Shown here: in pieces, positions 1 to 6,563 of the stretch
How positions within the stretch are numbered: position 1 is the stretch's first letter
Layout: the number at the start of each line of letters is the position of its first letter
Assembly (NCBI GenBank): GCA_044448905.1
Contig: JBIOHJ010000155.1
Location: forward strand, 1 to 6,574
Direction of reading: 5' to 3'
DNA length: 6,574 nt
DNA from: JBIOHJ01 sp044448905
GTDB lineage: Bacteria > Bacteroidota > Bacteroidia > AKYH767-A > OLB10
Position numbers and translations under genes: made by a program
The notes under the pieces: generated by a model
What the model was told of the DNA's origin: nothing
The model's input: only the letters and a program-made list of their open reading frames with translations
The model's database searches: none

Positions 1-471
1 GCATCGGAAATCAATAACGATTATTTTATTGTGATGCGTAGTAAAAACGGATTACAATTTGAAGAAGCAGGAAGAGTTGAAGGAGCCGGATATTCAAATT
101 CGGTTTTACATTATTCGTTCGCTGACAAAAACCCATACAATGGAACATCTTACTACCGTTTAAAGCAGGTGGATTTTGACGGTGTTGAAAGTTATTCGCA
201 AATTGCAGTGGTGAGGTTATCAGGTGAGGGCAATGGTTATTCTGTTTACCCGAACCCGGTTAAAGACAATTTGTATATTCATTTTGAAGCTGAAACTGAA
301 AATGCATTTTGTATGATAAAAGATGTATCGGGAAAAATAATCAAAGAGGAAAAGCTGCATAACACTCAACTGCATTCAATTTCTTTAAACGATTTGGCTG
401 ACGGATTATATTTTCTTGATATTATTGATGGTGAAAAAAGATACACTGATAAAATTCAACTGATAAAATAA
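1..471 (+). CDS. T9SS type A sorting domain-containing secreted protein, C-terminal part only
   Basis: The reading frame is open from base 1 and ends at TAA 469-471, so this is the last 156 residues of a longer protein. GTG (31) or ATG (34) could serve as starts, but the homologous-looking sequence continues upstream (ASEINNDYF), so the true start is off the window. The first ~75 residues match the common Bacteroidota pre-tail module (SEINNDYF...RSKNG...GTSYYRLKQVDFDG). The last ~80 residues are a Por_Secre_tail-type sorting domain, with the hallmarks VYPNPVKDNLYI near its start and LADGLYFLDI near its end, and a basic, hydrophobic C-terminus (DKIQLIK). Known for the family: this domain directs the protein through the outer membrane by type IX secretion, after which it is usually removed. 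The function of the passenger part cannot be told, because it lies outside the window. The gene ends 11 bases before the histidine kinase. Confidence 0.9.
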   Translation, partial: ASEINNDYFIVMRSKNGLQFEEAGRVEGAGYSNSVLHYSFADKNPYNGTSYYRLKQVDFDGVESYSQIAVVRLSGEGNGYSVYPNPVKDNLYIHFEAETENAFCMIKDVSGKIIKEEKLHNTQLHSISLNDLADGLYFLDIIDGEKRYTDKIQLIK

Positions 472-482
472 CAACAACACTA

Positions 483-2579
483 ATGTTATCCAGGATTTTT
501 ATTGCCTTGATTTTGCTGAGCAATTTTTCTTTTGCGCAGGAATTTAATTTCAATGATTCGATACGCAAGCTTGAAACACTGACTAATGATTCTGTTTATT
601 CAGTTTTGGCAGGTAAAATAAGTAAGAAATATTTGTCGGAGAATAAATTTGAAGAGGCGTTATCATTCCTGAACAAGCAAATGGCTATGCAGGAAAAAGG
701 TTCGCCAAGGCATCAGAAACTGTTGGTGTGGTTTTGCAATTGTTATTATCAAAAGAAAGAGTACAATCAATCGCTTGCCGCATGTGATAGTGTATTAGCA
801 ATGGGTTTTAAATTTACTCCTGATGTTTTAATAAAATTAAACCGGTTGAAAGCGCAAAGTTATTTCCGGCAGGAAAATTTTGCTGATGCCATTATATTTT
901 ATAAAGAAGTATTCGCGCTTACACAAAAGTATAATGACAGCACGCAAATGGATGATGCCTCGGCCGGCATTGGCACATGTTATTGGAGCATCAGCGATTT
1001 AATAAACGCTCTTAAATATTCACAGATTGCAGCACAGGTGAGCAGAAATACAAACGACAATGAAAGCCTAAGCAGGATACTCAACACATTAGGAAATATT
1101 AATAAGGACTTAAATTATAAAGATGAGGCAAGAAAGAATTATGAAGAATGTTTTGCTGTAGCACAAAAAACGAATGACAGGGAAGGAATGATTCTATCCT
1201 CATCGAGCCTTTCGCTCCTGGAGCGGGAGAAAAGAAATTTTCCTGAAGCAAGAAAATATTTAAGCCGGGCAATAAAGTATGCGGAGGATGATGGCAACAA
1301 GCGTTTACTGGGCGGGTTGATGTCAAACCTTGCGCGCATTATGGAAGAAGAAGGGAAAATGGACGAAGCAAAAGAATATTATAAAAAGGCTTTAAGCATT
1401 GCGATTGAATCAGGATCTAAGAATAACATTTCCACTGCAAGCTCTAATTTAGGTTTTATTGCAACAGAGGAAAAAAACTATAAAGAATCGAACGAATACC
1501 TCGAGCAGGCATTTGAGGCAGCTATGGAAATTGAGGACATTGGAATGCTGGCTGAAATTACAGGAGGGTTTTATGATAATTATAAAGCATTAGGTCAATC
1601 TAAAGATGCTCTGTATTATCTTGAGCAAAGTAAAATGTATTCTGACAGTATGCTTAATGAAAGCAAAGTACAGGAAATTATGCAGCTAAAAACAAAATTT
1701 GCGGTGGAGCAAAAGGAAACTGAGCTTACCATTAAAGCACAAGCGGCTAAAGCTGTAACTGATGCTGAAATAAAAAAACAAAAACTATTACGGAATTTTT
1801 CCATTGCAGGAGGGTTTTTGCTGCTGCTGCTTGCAATATTTATTTTTCAGCGTTATCGTGAAAGACATCGCACGAGCTTAATGCTTTCGGAAAAAAATAG
1901 GACCATTGAAAAAGCATACAATGATTTAAAAGAAACCCAGGAAGAATTAGTTGAAACAGAAAAGCAGCGCGAAGCGCAAAGCATACGCGTACGGATTGCC
2001 CGCGACATACATGATGATATTGGGAGCGGCCTGACTAAAATTACCATGCTGAGCGATGTGGTAAGAAAAAAAATACAACAAGCTGATATAGCTGAATCAC
2101 TTTCAAAAATTACTGCTTTTTCAAAAGGAGTAAGTGCATCATTGAGTGAAATTGTCTGGGCAATAAATCCAAGTCATGATAATGTTTCGAGCCTGGTTGG
2201 TTATATGAAATCAACTGCCGGTAATTTACTTGAAGATTCATCCATAAATTATGAATTGAATTTTCCAGACAAAGGAATTACAACACCTGTTCATCCTGAA
2301 ATAAAGCGGAATATTTACCTCGTAATGAAAGAAGCAATTAACAATGCTTTAAAATATTCGGAAGCAAAAAATATTAAAGTGGAATTTTCGGTGAATGACC
2401 ATCACTTTAAATTACTTGTTGAAGATGATGGAAAAGGATTTGATTCTTTCTCAAATGGAGAAACAGGTAACGGCTTGCGTAACATGAGAAGCCGTATGGA
2501 ACAGCATAACAATACGTTCCAGGTAATTTCATCGCAAGGCAAAGGTTGTAAAATAATAGCTGAAGGAAAATTAGTTTAA
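483..2579 (+). CDS. TPR-repeat membrane sensor histidine kinase (HisKA_3 / HATPase_c)
   Basis: A 698-residue sensor kinase. Residues 1-18 are a signal peptide (hydrophobic core, cleavage likely FA|QE). Residues ~42-390 form about nine TPR-like helical hairpins; several at 195, 235, 274, 314 and 354 recur every ~40 residues, as in TPR_12-type arrays. A coiled-coil-like stretch (~391-437) leads to one membrane helix (~438-456), then a second charged coiled coil (~460-505). The kinase core follows: dimerisation/phosphoacceptor helix with RDIHDDIGSGL (His510), the family motif EIVWAINPSHD (556-566), N box KEAINNALKYS (616-626), G1 box DDGKGF (648-653) and G2 GNGLRNM (662-668). All expected catalytic elements are present. 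The layout puts the TPRs in the periplasm and the kinase in the cytoplasm; the signal is unknown. The partner is almost surely the response regulator 18 bases downstream. ATG 483 is chosen because it gives a complete signal peptide; no clear Shine-Dalgarno is seen. Confidence 0.95.
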   Translation: MLSRIFIALILLSNFSFAQEFNFNDSIRKLETLTNDSVYSVLAGKISKKYLSENKFEEALSFLNKQMAMQEKGSPRHQKLLVWFCNCYYQKKEYNQSLAACDSVLAMGFKFTPDVLIKLNRLKAQSYFRQENFADAIIFYKEVFALTQKYNDSTQMDDASAGIGTCYWSISDLINALKYSQIAAQVSRNTNDNESLSRILNTLGNINKDLNYKDEARKNYEECFAVAQKTNDREGMILSSSSLSLLEREKRNFPEARKYLSRAIKYAEDDGNKRLLGGLMSNLARIMEEEGKMDEAKEYYKKALSIAIESGSKNNISTASSNLGFIATEEKNYKESNEYLEQAFEAAMEIEDIGMLAEITGGFYDNYKALGQSKDALYYLEQSKMYSDSMLNESKVQEIMQLKTKFAVEQKETELTIKAQAAKAVTDAEIKKQKLLRNFSIAGGFLLLLLAIFIFQRYRERHRTSLMLSEKNRTIEKAYNDLKETQEELVETEKQREAQSIRVRIARDIHDDIGSGLTKITMLSDVVRKKIQQADIAESLSKITAFSKGVSASLSEIVWAINPSHDNVSSLVGYMKSTAGNLLEDSSINYELNFPDKGITTPVHPEIKRNIYLVMKEAINNALKYSEAKNIKVEFSVNDHHFKLLVEDDGKGFDSFSNGETGNGLRNMRSRMEQHNNTFQVISSQGKGCKIIAEGKLV

Positions 2580-2597
2580 CAAATAAATTTTTGAACG

Positions 2598-3236
2598 GTG
2601 TCGAAAAAAATAAAAATCATCATTGTAGAAGATGACAAGGAAATCCGGGAGCTGGCGGAATCTATACTATCATCGGAAAATGATATGGAAGTGGTTAAAA
2701 CATTTGCCAATGGAGACAGTTTTTTGAAGTCGTGGGAAAATTATGAATGCAGTGTAGTGGTAATGGACATAAATATGCCCGGCAAAAACGGAATTGAATG
2801 TGTTGCTGAAGCAAAACCGAAAAAACCATCTGTTCAGTTTTTAATCAGCACTGTTTTTGAAAATCCTCAATATATTTTCCGGGCATTGTGTAACGGAGCC
2901 ACCGGTTACATGCTTAAAAATAATACAGGCGATAAATTAATCAGTGCAATTCGTGAAATAGCCAGCGGTGGTTCGCCCATGAGTGCCAGCATTGCCCGGC
3001 TGGTTGTAGATTCTTTTTCGACAAAACAAACAACTGAAATTCATAATGAACTTTTAACCTCGCGTGAAAAAGAAATTCTTGATTTACTTGCACAAGGATT
3101 GATGTATAAGGAAATTGCCGTTAAAAAAGAAATCGCAGTTGAAACTGTACGCAAGCACGTTTATAATATTTATGAAAAATTGCAGGTGAACTCGCGTACC
3201 GAGGCAATCAACAAAGTTTACGGTAAACAGTCATAG
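2598..3236 (+). CDS. NarL/FixJ-family response regulator (REC + LuxR-type HTH)
   Basis: A 212-residue two-component transcription factor of the usual family length. The receiver domain spans ~1-120: acidic pocket E11-D12-D13, phosphoacceptor Asp57 in VVMDINMPG, conserved Thr85 in LISTVFEN, and Lys107 in GYMLKN. A linker (~121-150) leads to a LuxR-type helix-turn-helix (~151-212), opening with LLTSREKEILDLLAQG and carrying the recognition-helix region VETVRKHVYNIYEKLQV. All phosphorylation residues are intact. The start is GTG 2598: an in-frame TGA at 2592-2594 rules out any earlier start, and MSKKIKIIIVEDD is the natural REC N-terminus. It lies 18 bases after the histidine kinase on the same strand, so it is inferred to be phosphorylated by that kinase. 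Its targets are not visible; the next gene downstream is a positional candidate. Confidence 0.96.
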   Translation: MSKKIKIIIVEDDKEIRELAESILSSENDMEVVKTFANGDSFLKSWENYECSVVVMDINMPGKNGIECVAEAKPKKPSVQFLISTVFENPQYIFRALCNGATGYMLKNNTGDKLISAIREIASGGSPMSASIARLVVDSFSTKQTTEIHNELLTSREKEILDLLAQGLMYKEIAVKKEIAVETVRKHVYNIYEKLQVNSRTEAINKVYGKQS

Positions 3237-3267
3237 CAATATCCCGCTTTCCTTCTACTACTAAAAT

Positions 3268-3280
3268 GGTATTTTTTACC
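3268..3280 (+). terminator. Small GGTA-T5-TACC hairpin after the response regulator (weak)
   Basis: GGTA (3268-3271) and TACC (3277-3280) are perfectly complementary around a five-T loop. The position, 32 bases after the regulator stop, would suit a terminator, but the stem is only 4 bp and no T-run follows it. It could equally be chance or part of an operator upstream of the fibre gene's promoter. Confidence 0.15.
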
Positions 3281-3294
3281 GGCTAACCTGAGAA

Positions 3295-3302
3295 TAGATT
3301 TG
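3295..3302 (+). promoter_or_regulatory. Putative Bacteroidota -7 promoter box for the fibre gene
   Basis: TAGATTTG exactly fits the Bacteroidota -7 consensus TAnnTTTG. A T-run at 3272-3277, roughly 20 bases upstream, sits where the -33 TTTG element is expected, but it is not a clean match. A start of transcription near 3308-3311 would leave a leader of only about 20 bases before ATG 3329. This is the only intergenic gap on the plus strand big enough for a promoter, and it suggests the fibre gene is transcribed separately from the kinase/regulator pair. Confidence 0.5.
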
Positions 3303-3331
3303 CATTGTAATTATAAAACATAATTGCAATG
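3303..3331 (+). repeat. 12-bp inverted repeat ending on the fibre gene's start codon
   Basis: The left arm CATTGTAATTAT (3303-3314) and right arm ATAATTGCAATG (3320-3331) are reverse complements at 11 of 12 positions, around the 5-base loop AAAAC. The single mismatch (T3308 with G3326) would be a G-U pair in RNA. The right arm contains the ATG at 3329-3331, and the left arm starts right after the putative -7 box. It could be a dyad operator for a dimeric regulator or an RNA hairpin covering the start codon. If transcription starts near 3309, only half of the left arm would be in the RNA, which favours the DNA-operator reading. The region is AT-rich, so chance is possible. Confidence 0.45.
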
Positions 3332-5194
3332 AAAAAGAAAATCACCTTCCTCACAATTTGTACGCTGTTAAATTTTGCGCTTAACCTTCGCGCTCAAAAC
3401 ATTGGTGTAAACAACCCCGCACCTGATGCAAGCGCCTTATGGGATATGGTTTCCACTGATAAAGGAATTCTTATTCCCCGTATGACATCTGCCCAGCGAA
3501 ATGGCATTGCCTCCCCCGCAAATGGATTACTTGTTTATGATAACACACTTGGTAAGTTTTATTTTTTCAATGGAACTATCTGGCTGCCTATAGGAGGAAA
3601 TTTGGGATGGAGCCTGACAGGAGATGCGGGCACATCACCTGCAACAAATTTTCTTGGAACTACCGATAGCCAATCATTATTAATTAAGGTCAACAATGTA
3701 CAGGCTGGATTTTTAGATGACAATGATGGAGTTTTTCTGGGCAGAAATACTTTTCTTGGAAAAAGCGCAGGATTCAGCAATACAGTAACAGGATATGACA
3801 ATACATTTATTGGTACAAAAGCCGGATATTCGAATACTACTGGCACATTAAATACTGCGGTTGGGGCTAAAGCACTTCAAACTTCAACAACAGCTTTTTC
3901 CAATGTAGCGATAGGAAGAGAAGCGATGCAACTTTCGGTAACTGCTTCTCAAAATACTGCTGTCGGAACAGGTGCACTGCAAAATACCACGACAGGATTC
4001 TGGAATAATGCATTTGGCTATTTAGCCATGAGACAAACAACTAGTGCAGGTATCGGTAATAATGCCTTTGGAAATGAAACATTGTTCAACAATACCGGCC
4101 AGTTTAACAGCGCTTTCGGACAAACGTGCATGAGGCAAAACACTTCCGGAAATTATAATTCTGCTTTCGGAAGCTCTGCTTTGTACAACAATACCACAGG
4201 TACCAATAATGTTGTAATGGGAGATGTTACAATGGTGAATAACACAACTGGGTCAAGCAACACCGCAATTGGATTCAGGGCTGCGGGCACAAGTACAACT
4301 GCAGGCAGAGTTGTTGCAGTTGGTGACAGTACCCTCTACTTTAACCTGGCTTCCGATAATGTAGCGGTAGGTTCTCGTGCTATGAAAAGCAATACATCAG
4401 GAACAAATAATACTGCAATGGGATTTGAAAGTATGTACAGGAATAGCAATGGCAATTACAACAATGCGTTTGGTAATAATTCGATGTCAGCAAATACCAC
4501 AGGTCTACATAATGTAGCTGTAGGGTATTATACGCTTACAGCAAACATTGCAGGTTCTCAAAATACTGCTCTTGGAAATTATGCAGCGGATAAACACCCG
4601 TCTTATAACAATTGCACATTTATAGGATACCAGGCTGATGCAAATGCATCGGGTTATACCAATTCGGCAGCAATAGGATATTCAGCGCAGGTTACTGCAA
4701 GTAACCAGGTAAAAATCGGTAATGGTACCGTTACCGCAATTGGAGGCGCAGTTAACTGGAGCATTATTTCTGATGGAAGATTCAAGAAAAACATTCAAGA
4801 AAATATTCCGGGTTTGGATTTTATCAACGCACTTAAACCCGTTACTTATAATTATGATATCAAGAGTTATAACAAACACATATTTCCTGTGGATGACTCG
4901 CTCAACAATGATGAAAATGCAATAAAGCAAAAAGAAGAAATTGTCTACTCAGGCTTTATTGCCCAGGAAGTGGAAGATGTTGCAAACAAACTTGGCTATA
5001 ATTTCAGCGGGGTTCATCATCCCGAAAATGATAAAGACACTTACACCTTAAGCTATGCAGAGTTTGTAGTGCCGCTGGTAAAAGCAATTCAGGAATTATC
5101 GAAACAAAATACAGAATTGCGAATGATGAATGCCGAGCTAAAAGAAACGTTGACAGGAATAAATAACCGCCTGACGAAAAATAAAATTGATTAA
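3329..5194 (+). CDS. Secreted beta-roll fibre protein with C-terminal peptidase S74 / tail-fiber chaperone domain
   Basis: A 621-residue protein. Residues 1-22 are a signal peptide (MKKK start, hydrophobic core, cleavage likely RA|QN). Residues ~24-90 are the N-terminal module frequent in Bacteroidota surface proteins (DKGILIPRMTSAQRNGIASPANGLLVYD ends near residue 71). Residues ~134-464 are a glycine/asparagine-rich repeat of 17-residue period (NTAVGxxAL-type units) resembling YadA-head/beta-roll repeats. Residues ~478-585 are a peptidase S74 domain: SDGRFKKNI with Ser481 and Lys486 at the positions of the autocleavage Ser/Lys pair known from phage endosialidases, then SGFIAQEVEDV (541-551) and LSYAEFVVPLVKAIQEL (574-590). 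A C-terminal coiled coil follows (~586-616). Known for the family: the domain assists trimerisation of beta-stranded fibres and can cleave itself off just before the serine. Inferred: a trimeric exported or surface fibre, perhaps an adhesin. It has no T9SS tail, so its route past the outer membrane is unclear. ATG 3329 gives the intact signal peptide. Confidence 0.9.
   Translation: MKKKITFLTICTLLNFALNLRAQNIGVNNPAPDASALWDMVSTDKGILIPRMTSAQRNGIASPANGLLVYDNTLGKFYFFNGTIWLPIGGNLGWSLTGDAGTSPATNFLGTTDSQSLLIKVNNVQAGFLDDNDGVFLGRNTFLGKSAGFSNTVTGYDNTFIGTKAGYSNTTGTLNTAVGAKALQTSTTAFSNVAIGREAMQLSVTASQNTAVGTGALQNTTTGFWNNAFGYLAMRQTTSAGIGNNAFGNETLFNNTGQFNSAFGQTCMRQNTSGNYNSAFGSSALYNNTTGTNNVVMGDVTMVNNTTGSSNTAIGFRAAGTSTTAGRVVAVGDSTLYFNLASDNVAVGSRAMKSNTSGTNNTAMGFESMYRNSNGNYNNAFGNNSMSANTTGLHNVAVGYYTLTANIAGSQNTALGNYAADKHPSYNNCTFIGYQADANASGYTNSAAIGYSAQVTASNQVKIGNGTVTAIGGAVNWSIISDGRFKKNIQENIPGLDFINALKPVTYNYDIKSYNKHIFPVDDSLNNDENAIKQKEEIVYSGFIAQEVEDVANKLGYNFSGVHHPENDKDTYTLSYAEFVVPLVKAIQELSKQNTELRMMNAELKETLTGINNRLTKNKID
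3800..4720 (+). repeat. 17-residue protein repeat array inside the fibre gene
   Basis: The conserved glycine of each (N)(T/N/S)A(V/F/I/M)G unit falls at residues 162, 179, 196, 213, 230, 248, 264, 281, 298, 315, 332, 348, 365, 382, 399, 416, 433, 450 and 464. All steps are 17 except 18, 16, 16 and a final 14 where the array meets the S74 domain. The unit reads roughly NTAVGxxALxxNTTGxx. At DNA level the 51-base units are clearly diverged, so this is an old protein repeat and not a fresh tandem duplication. A degenerate start of the array (glycines 138 and 144) precedes it. Confidence 0.85.
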
Positions 5195-5208
5195 ATAAAA
5201 TTTATAAC

Positions 5209-5361
5209 ATGAATTGGTTAAAAGAAATTGAACGGGATTTCATTTCATTGTTTTATTTTAAGACAGATAAAATAATCAGTACCGGTAGTTTTTCGGAGTG
5301 TGATTACATCAGTATCATGATGAAACTTAGAAATGACCTGTGCAAGGTTTTTATTGGGTAG
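5209..5361 (+). CDS. Possible 50-residue small protein, unknown function
   Basis: An ATG at 5209 opens a 50-codon frame ending at TAG 5359-5361, starting 14 bases after the fibre gene's stop on the same strand. It begins MNWLKEIERDF and ends KLRNDLCKVFIG. It has mixed charged and hydrophobic residues, two cysteines (31 and 45), no signal peptide and no membrane helix. I do not recognise a family. For: the spacing fits the end of an operon, the start has an A/T-rich leader like its neighbours, and it fills nearly the whole gap before convergent serC. Against: it is short, has no Shine-Dalgarno, and could be a chance frame or a remnant of a longer gene. Confidence 0.4.
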   Translation: MNWLKEIERDFISLFYFKTDKIISTGSFSECDYISIMMKLRNDLCKVFIG

Positions 5362-5380
5362 TAAACTTGATTAAAGTTTA
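5362..5380 (+). terminator. Weak AT-rich hairpin between the convergent genes
   Basis: TAAACTT (5362-5368) and AAGTTTA (5374-5380) pair perfectly around the loop GATTA, and a T5 run follows at 5391-5395. It lies just after the small ORF and between convergent transcription units, where a terminator is expected. The stem has only one G-C pair and the T-run is 10 bases away, so the call is tentative. No better terminator is seen for serC in the 5362-5407 gap. Confidence 0.25.
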
Positions 5381-5407
5381 AAAGCTAAGTTTTTCTCTTC
5401 TCGGAAA

Positions 5408-6472
5408 TTAAGCCTTAACCAGAGCAAACTCCTTCATCACCTGCACCAAAGCCTTCACACTTTCAACCGGCAGTGCATTGTACATAGAAGCACGGAAACC
5501 GCCAACACTGCGGTGACCTTTGATGCCGACAATACCGGCTGCTTTTGCTGCGTTGAGAAACTCTTCATCAAGCGCATTGTCTTTTAAAAGGAAACATGCA
5601 TTCATTGGTGAGCGGTCTTCTTTGGCTGCTGTGCCGATAAACATGGGGTTGTTATCCACTTCACCATAAAACAAGTCAAATTTTTGTTTGTTGATTTTTT
5701 CCATTTCAGCAACTCCGCCAAGTGATTTCAACCATTCCAAAACATGCATACAAACTAAAATGGCAATTACAGGAGGTGTGTTGTAAAGTGAATCATTATC
5801 GAGATGAGTTTTGTAATCCATCATGGTTGGTAATTTTTTTCCGTGCTTTCCAACAATATCTTTTTTGATAATTACTAACGTAACACCCGATGGCCCCATG
5901 TTTTTCTGCGCACCTGCATAAATCAAATCGAACTTTGAAACATCAACAGGGCGCGAAAAAATATCGCTGCTCATATCGCAGATAACAGGAATAGGGGAGG
6001 AAGGGAAATCTTTTATTTGTGTGCAATGAATGGTTTCGTTTGAAGTGATATGGAGATAATCGCAATCTGCAGGAATGGAATATCCTTTAGGCATGTATGA
6101 ATAATTTTTGTCTTTGGACGAAGCAATTACATTCACTTCTCCGAATATTTTCGCTTCTTTAATGGCTTTGTTGCTCCAGGCACCTTCATCCACATAAGCC
6201 GCTTTTGTTTTCAGGAAATTCATGGGAACCATTGCAAACTGCGTGCTGGCTCCACCCTGTATAAAGAGCACTTCATGTGTATCGGGAACGTTCAGCAATT
6301 CCTTAACGAGCGATTTTGATTTTTGTAAAACCGCTTCAAAATCTTTGCTGCGGTGCGAGATTTCCATTACACCCATCCCGATTCCATTGAAATCAATAAG
6401 GGCATCCTGTGTTTTCTTTAATGCAATTTCGGGAAGTATTCCCGGTCCGGCTCCGAAGTTGTGTTTGCGCAT
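5408..6472 (-). CDS. serC: Phosphoserine aminotransferase
   Basis: A 354-residue, complete class-V PLP aminotransferase of normal SerC length. It converts 3-phosphohydroxypyruvate and glutamate to phosphoserine and 2-oxoglutarate (serine synthesis). In many bacteria it also serves pyridoxal phosphate synthesis via phospho-hydroxythreonine. It acts in the cytoplasm as a homodimer. Visible motifs: N-terminal HNFGAGPGILP, MEISHRSKDF (Arg41, substrate phosphate/carboxylate side), FIQGGASTQF (phosphate-binding loop, 70-79), DMSSDIFSRP (Asp166, contacts the PLP ring nitrogen in the family), IYAGAQKNMGPSG with Lys190 as the Schiff-base lysine, and the C-terminal GHRSVGGFRASMYN. One oddity is NETIHCTQ (145-152), where many SerC proteins have glycine at Cys150. 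The start at 6472 gives the standard N-terminus; no Shine-Dalgarno is seen. It is convergent with the fibre gene, and no other serine-pathway gene is in the window. The first repeat of a heptamer array lies 7 bases upstream of its ATG. Confidence 0.97.
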   Translation of the reverse strand: MRKHNFGAGPGILPEIALKKTQDALIDFNGIGMGVMEISHRSKDFEAVLQKSKSLVKELLNVPDTHEVLFIQGGASTQFAMVPMNFLKTKAAYVDEGAWSNKAIKEAKIFGEVNVIASSKDKNYSYMPKGYSIPADCDYLHITSNETIHCTQIKDFPSSPIPVICDMSSDIFSRPVDVSKFDLIYAGAQKNMGPSGVTLVIIKKDIVGKHGKKLPTMMDYKTHLDNDSLYNTPPVIAILVCMHVLEWLKSLGGVAEMEKINKQKFDLFYGEVDNNPMFIGTAAKEDRSPMNACFLLKDNALDEEFLNAAKAAGIVGIKGHRSVGGFRASMYNALPVESVKALVQVMKEFALVKA

Positions 6473-6479
6473 ATGGGGG

Positions 6480-6563
6480 AAGTTTAAAGTTTGAAGTTCA
6501 ATATTTAATGTTTAATGTTTAATGTTTAATGTTTAATGTTTAATGTTTAATGTTTAATGTTTG
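6480..6563. repeat. Heptanucleotide tandem repeat array (12 units) upstream of serC
   Basis: Exactly 84 bases read as twelve 7-mers in one phase. The first four are degenerate (AAGTTTA, AAGTTTG, AAGTTCA, ATATTTA). Seven perfect ATGTTTA copies then fill 6508-6556, and a last ATGTTTG follows (6557-6563). Seen from serC the unit is TAAACAT. The array starts 7 bases from the serC ATG and so occupies its leader and possibly its promoter; no TAnnTTTG box in the serC direction is recognisable. The gradient from degenerate to perfect copies suggests expansion by replication slippage at the end far from serC. The 11 bases after it, to the window end, hold nothing I can identify. Confidence 0.95.

Noticed and set aside
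1099..1339. Two overlapping minus-strand open frames inside the histidine kinase gene
   Set aside because: They lie wholly within a well-supported coding region, have no recognisable domain and have low-complexity, composition-driven translations.
483..2579. Hybrid one-component sensor (kinase fused to regulator)
   Set aside because: The kinase ends right after its ATPase domain with a clean stop; the regulator is a separate gene with its own GTG start after an in-frame TGA.
2580..2597. Promoter between the kinase and the regulator
   Set aside because: The gap is only 18 bases and contains no TAnnTTTG box; co-transcription explains it better.
3559..3846. Minus-strand 95-codon open frame inside the fibre gene
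   Set aside because: It is antisense to the start of a clear repeat protein, and its sequence follows from the repeat codons on the other strand.
3329..5194. Prophage tail fibre gene
   Set aside because: Despite the S74 domain, the protein has a signal peptide and a typical Bacteroidota N-terminal module, and no other phage gene is nearby.
6222..6494. Plus-strand 90-codon open frame over the serC 5' end
   Set aside because: The opposite strand encodes the highly conserved SerC N-terminus; this frame shows no family and simply runs into the repeat array.
6480..6563. CRISPR array
   Set aside because: The 7-bp units are directly contiguous with no spacers, so this is a microsatellite-like tandem repeat.
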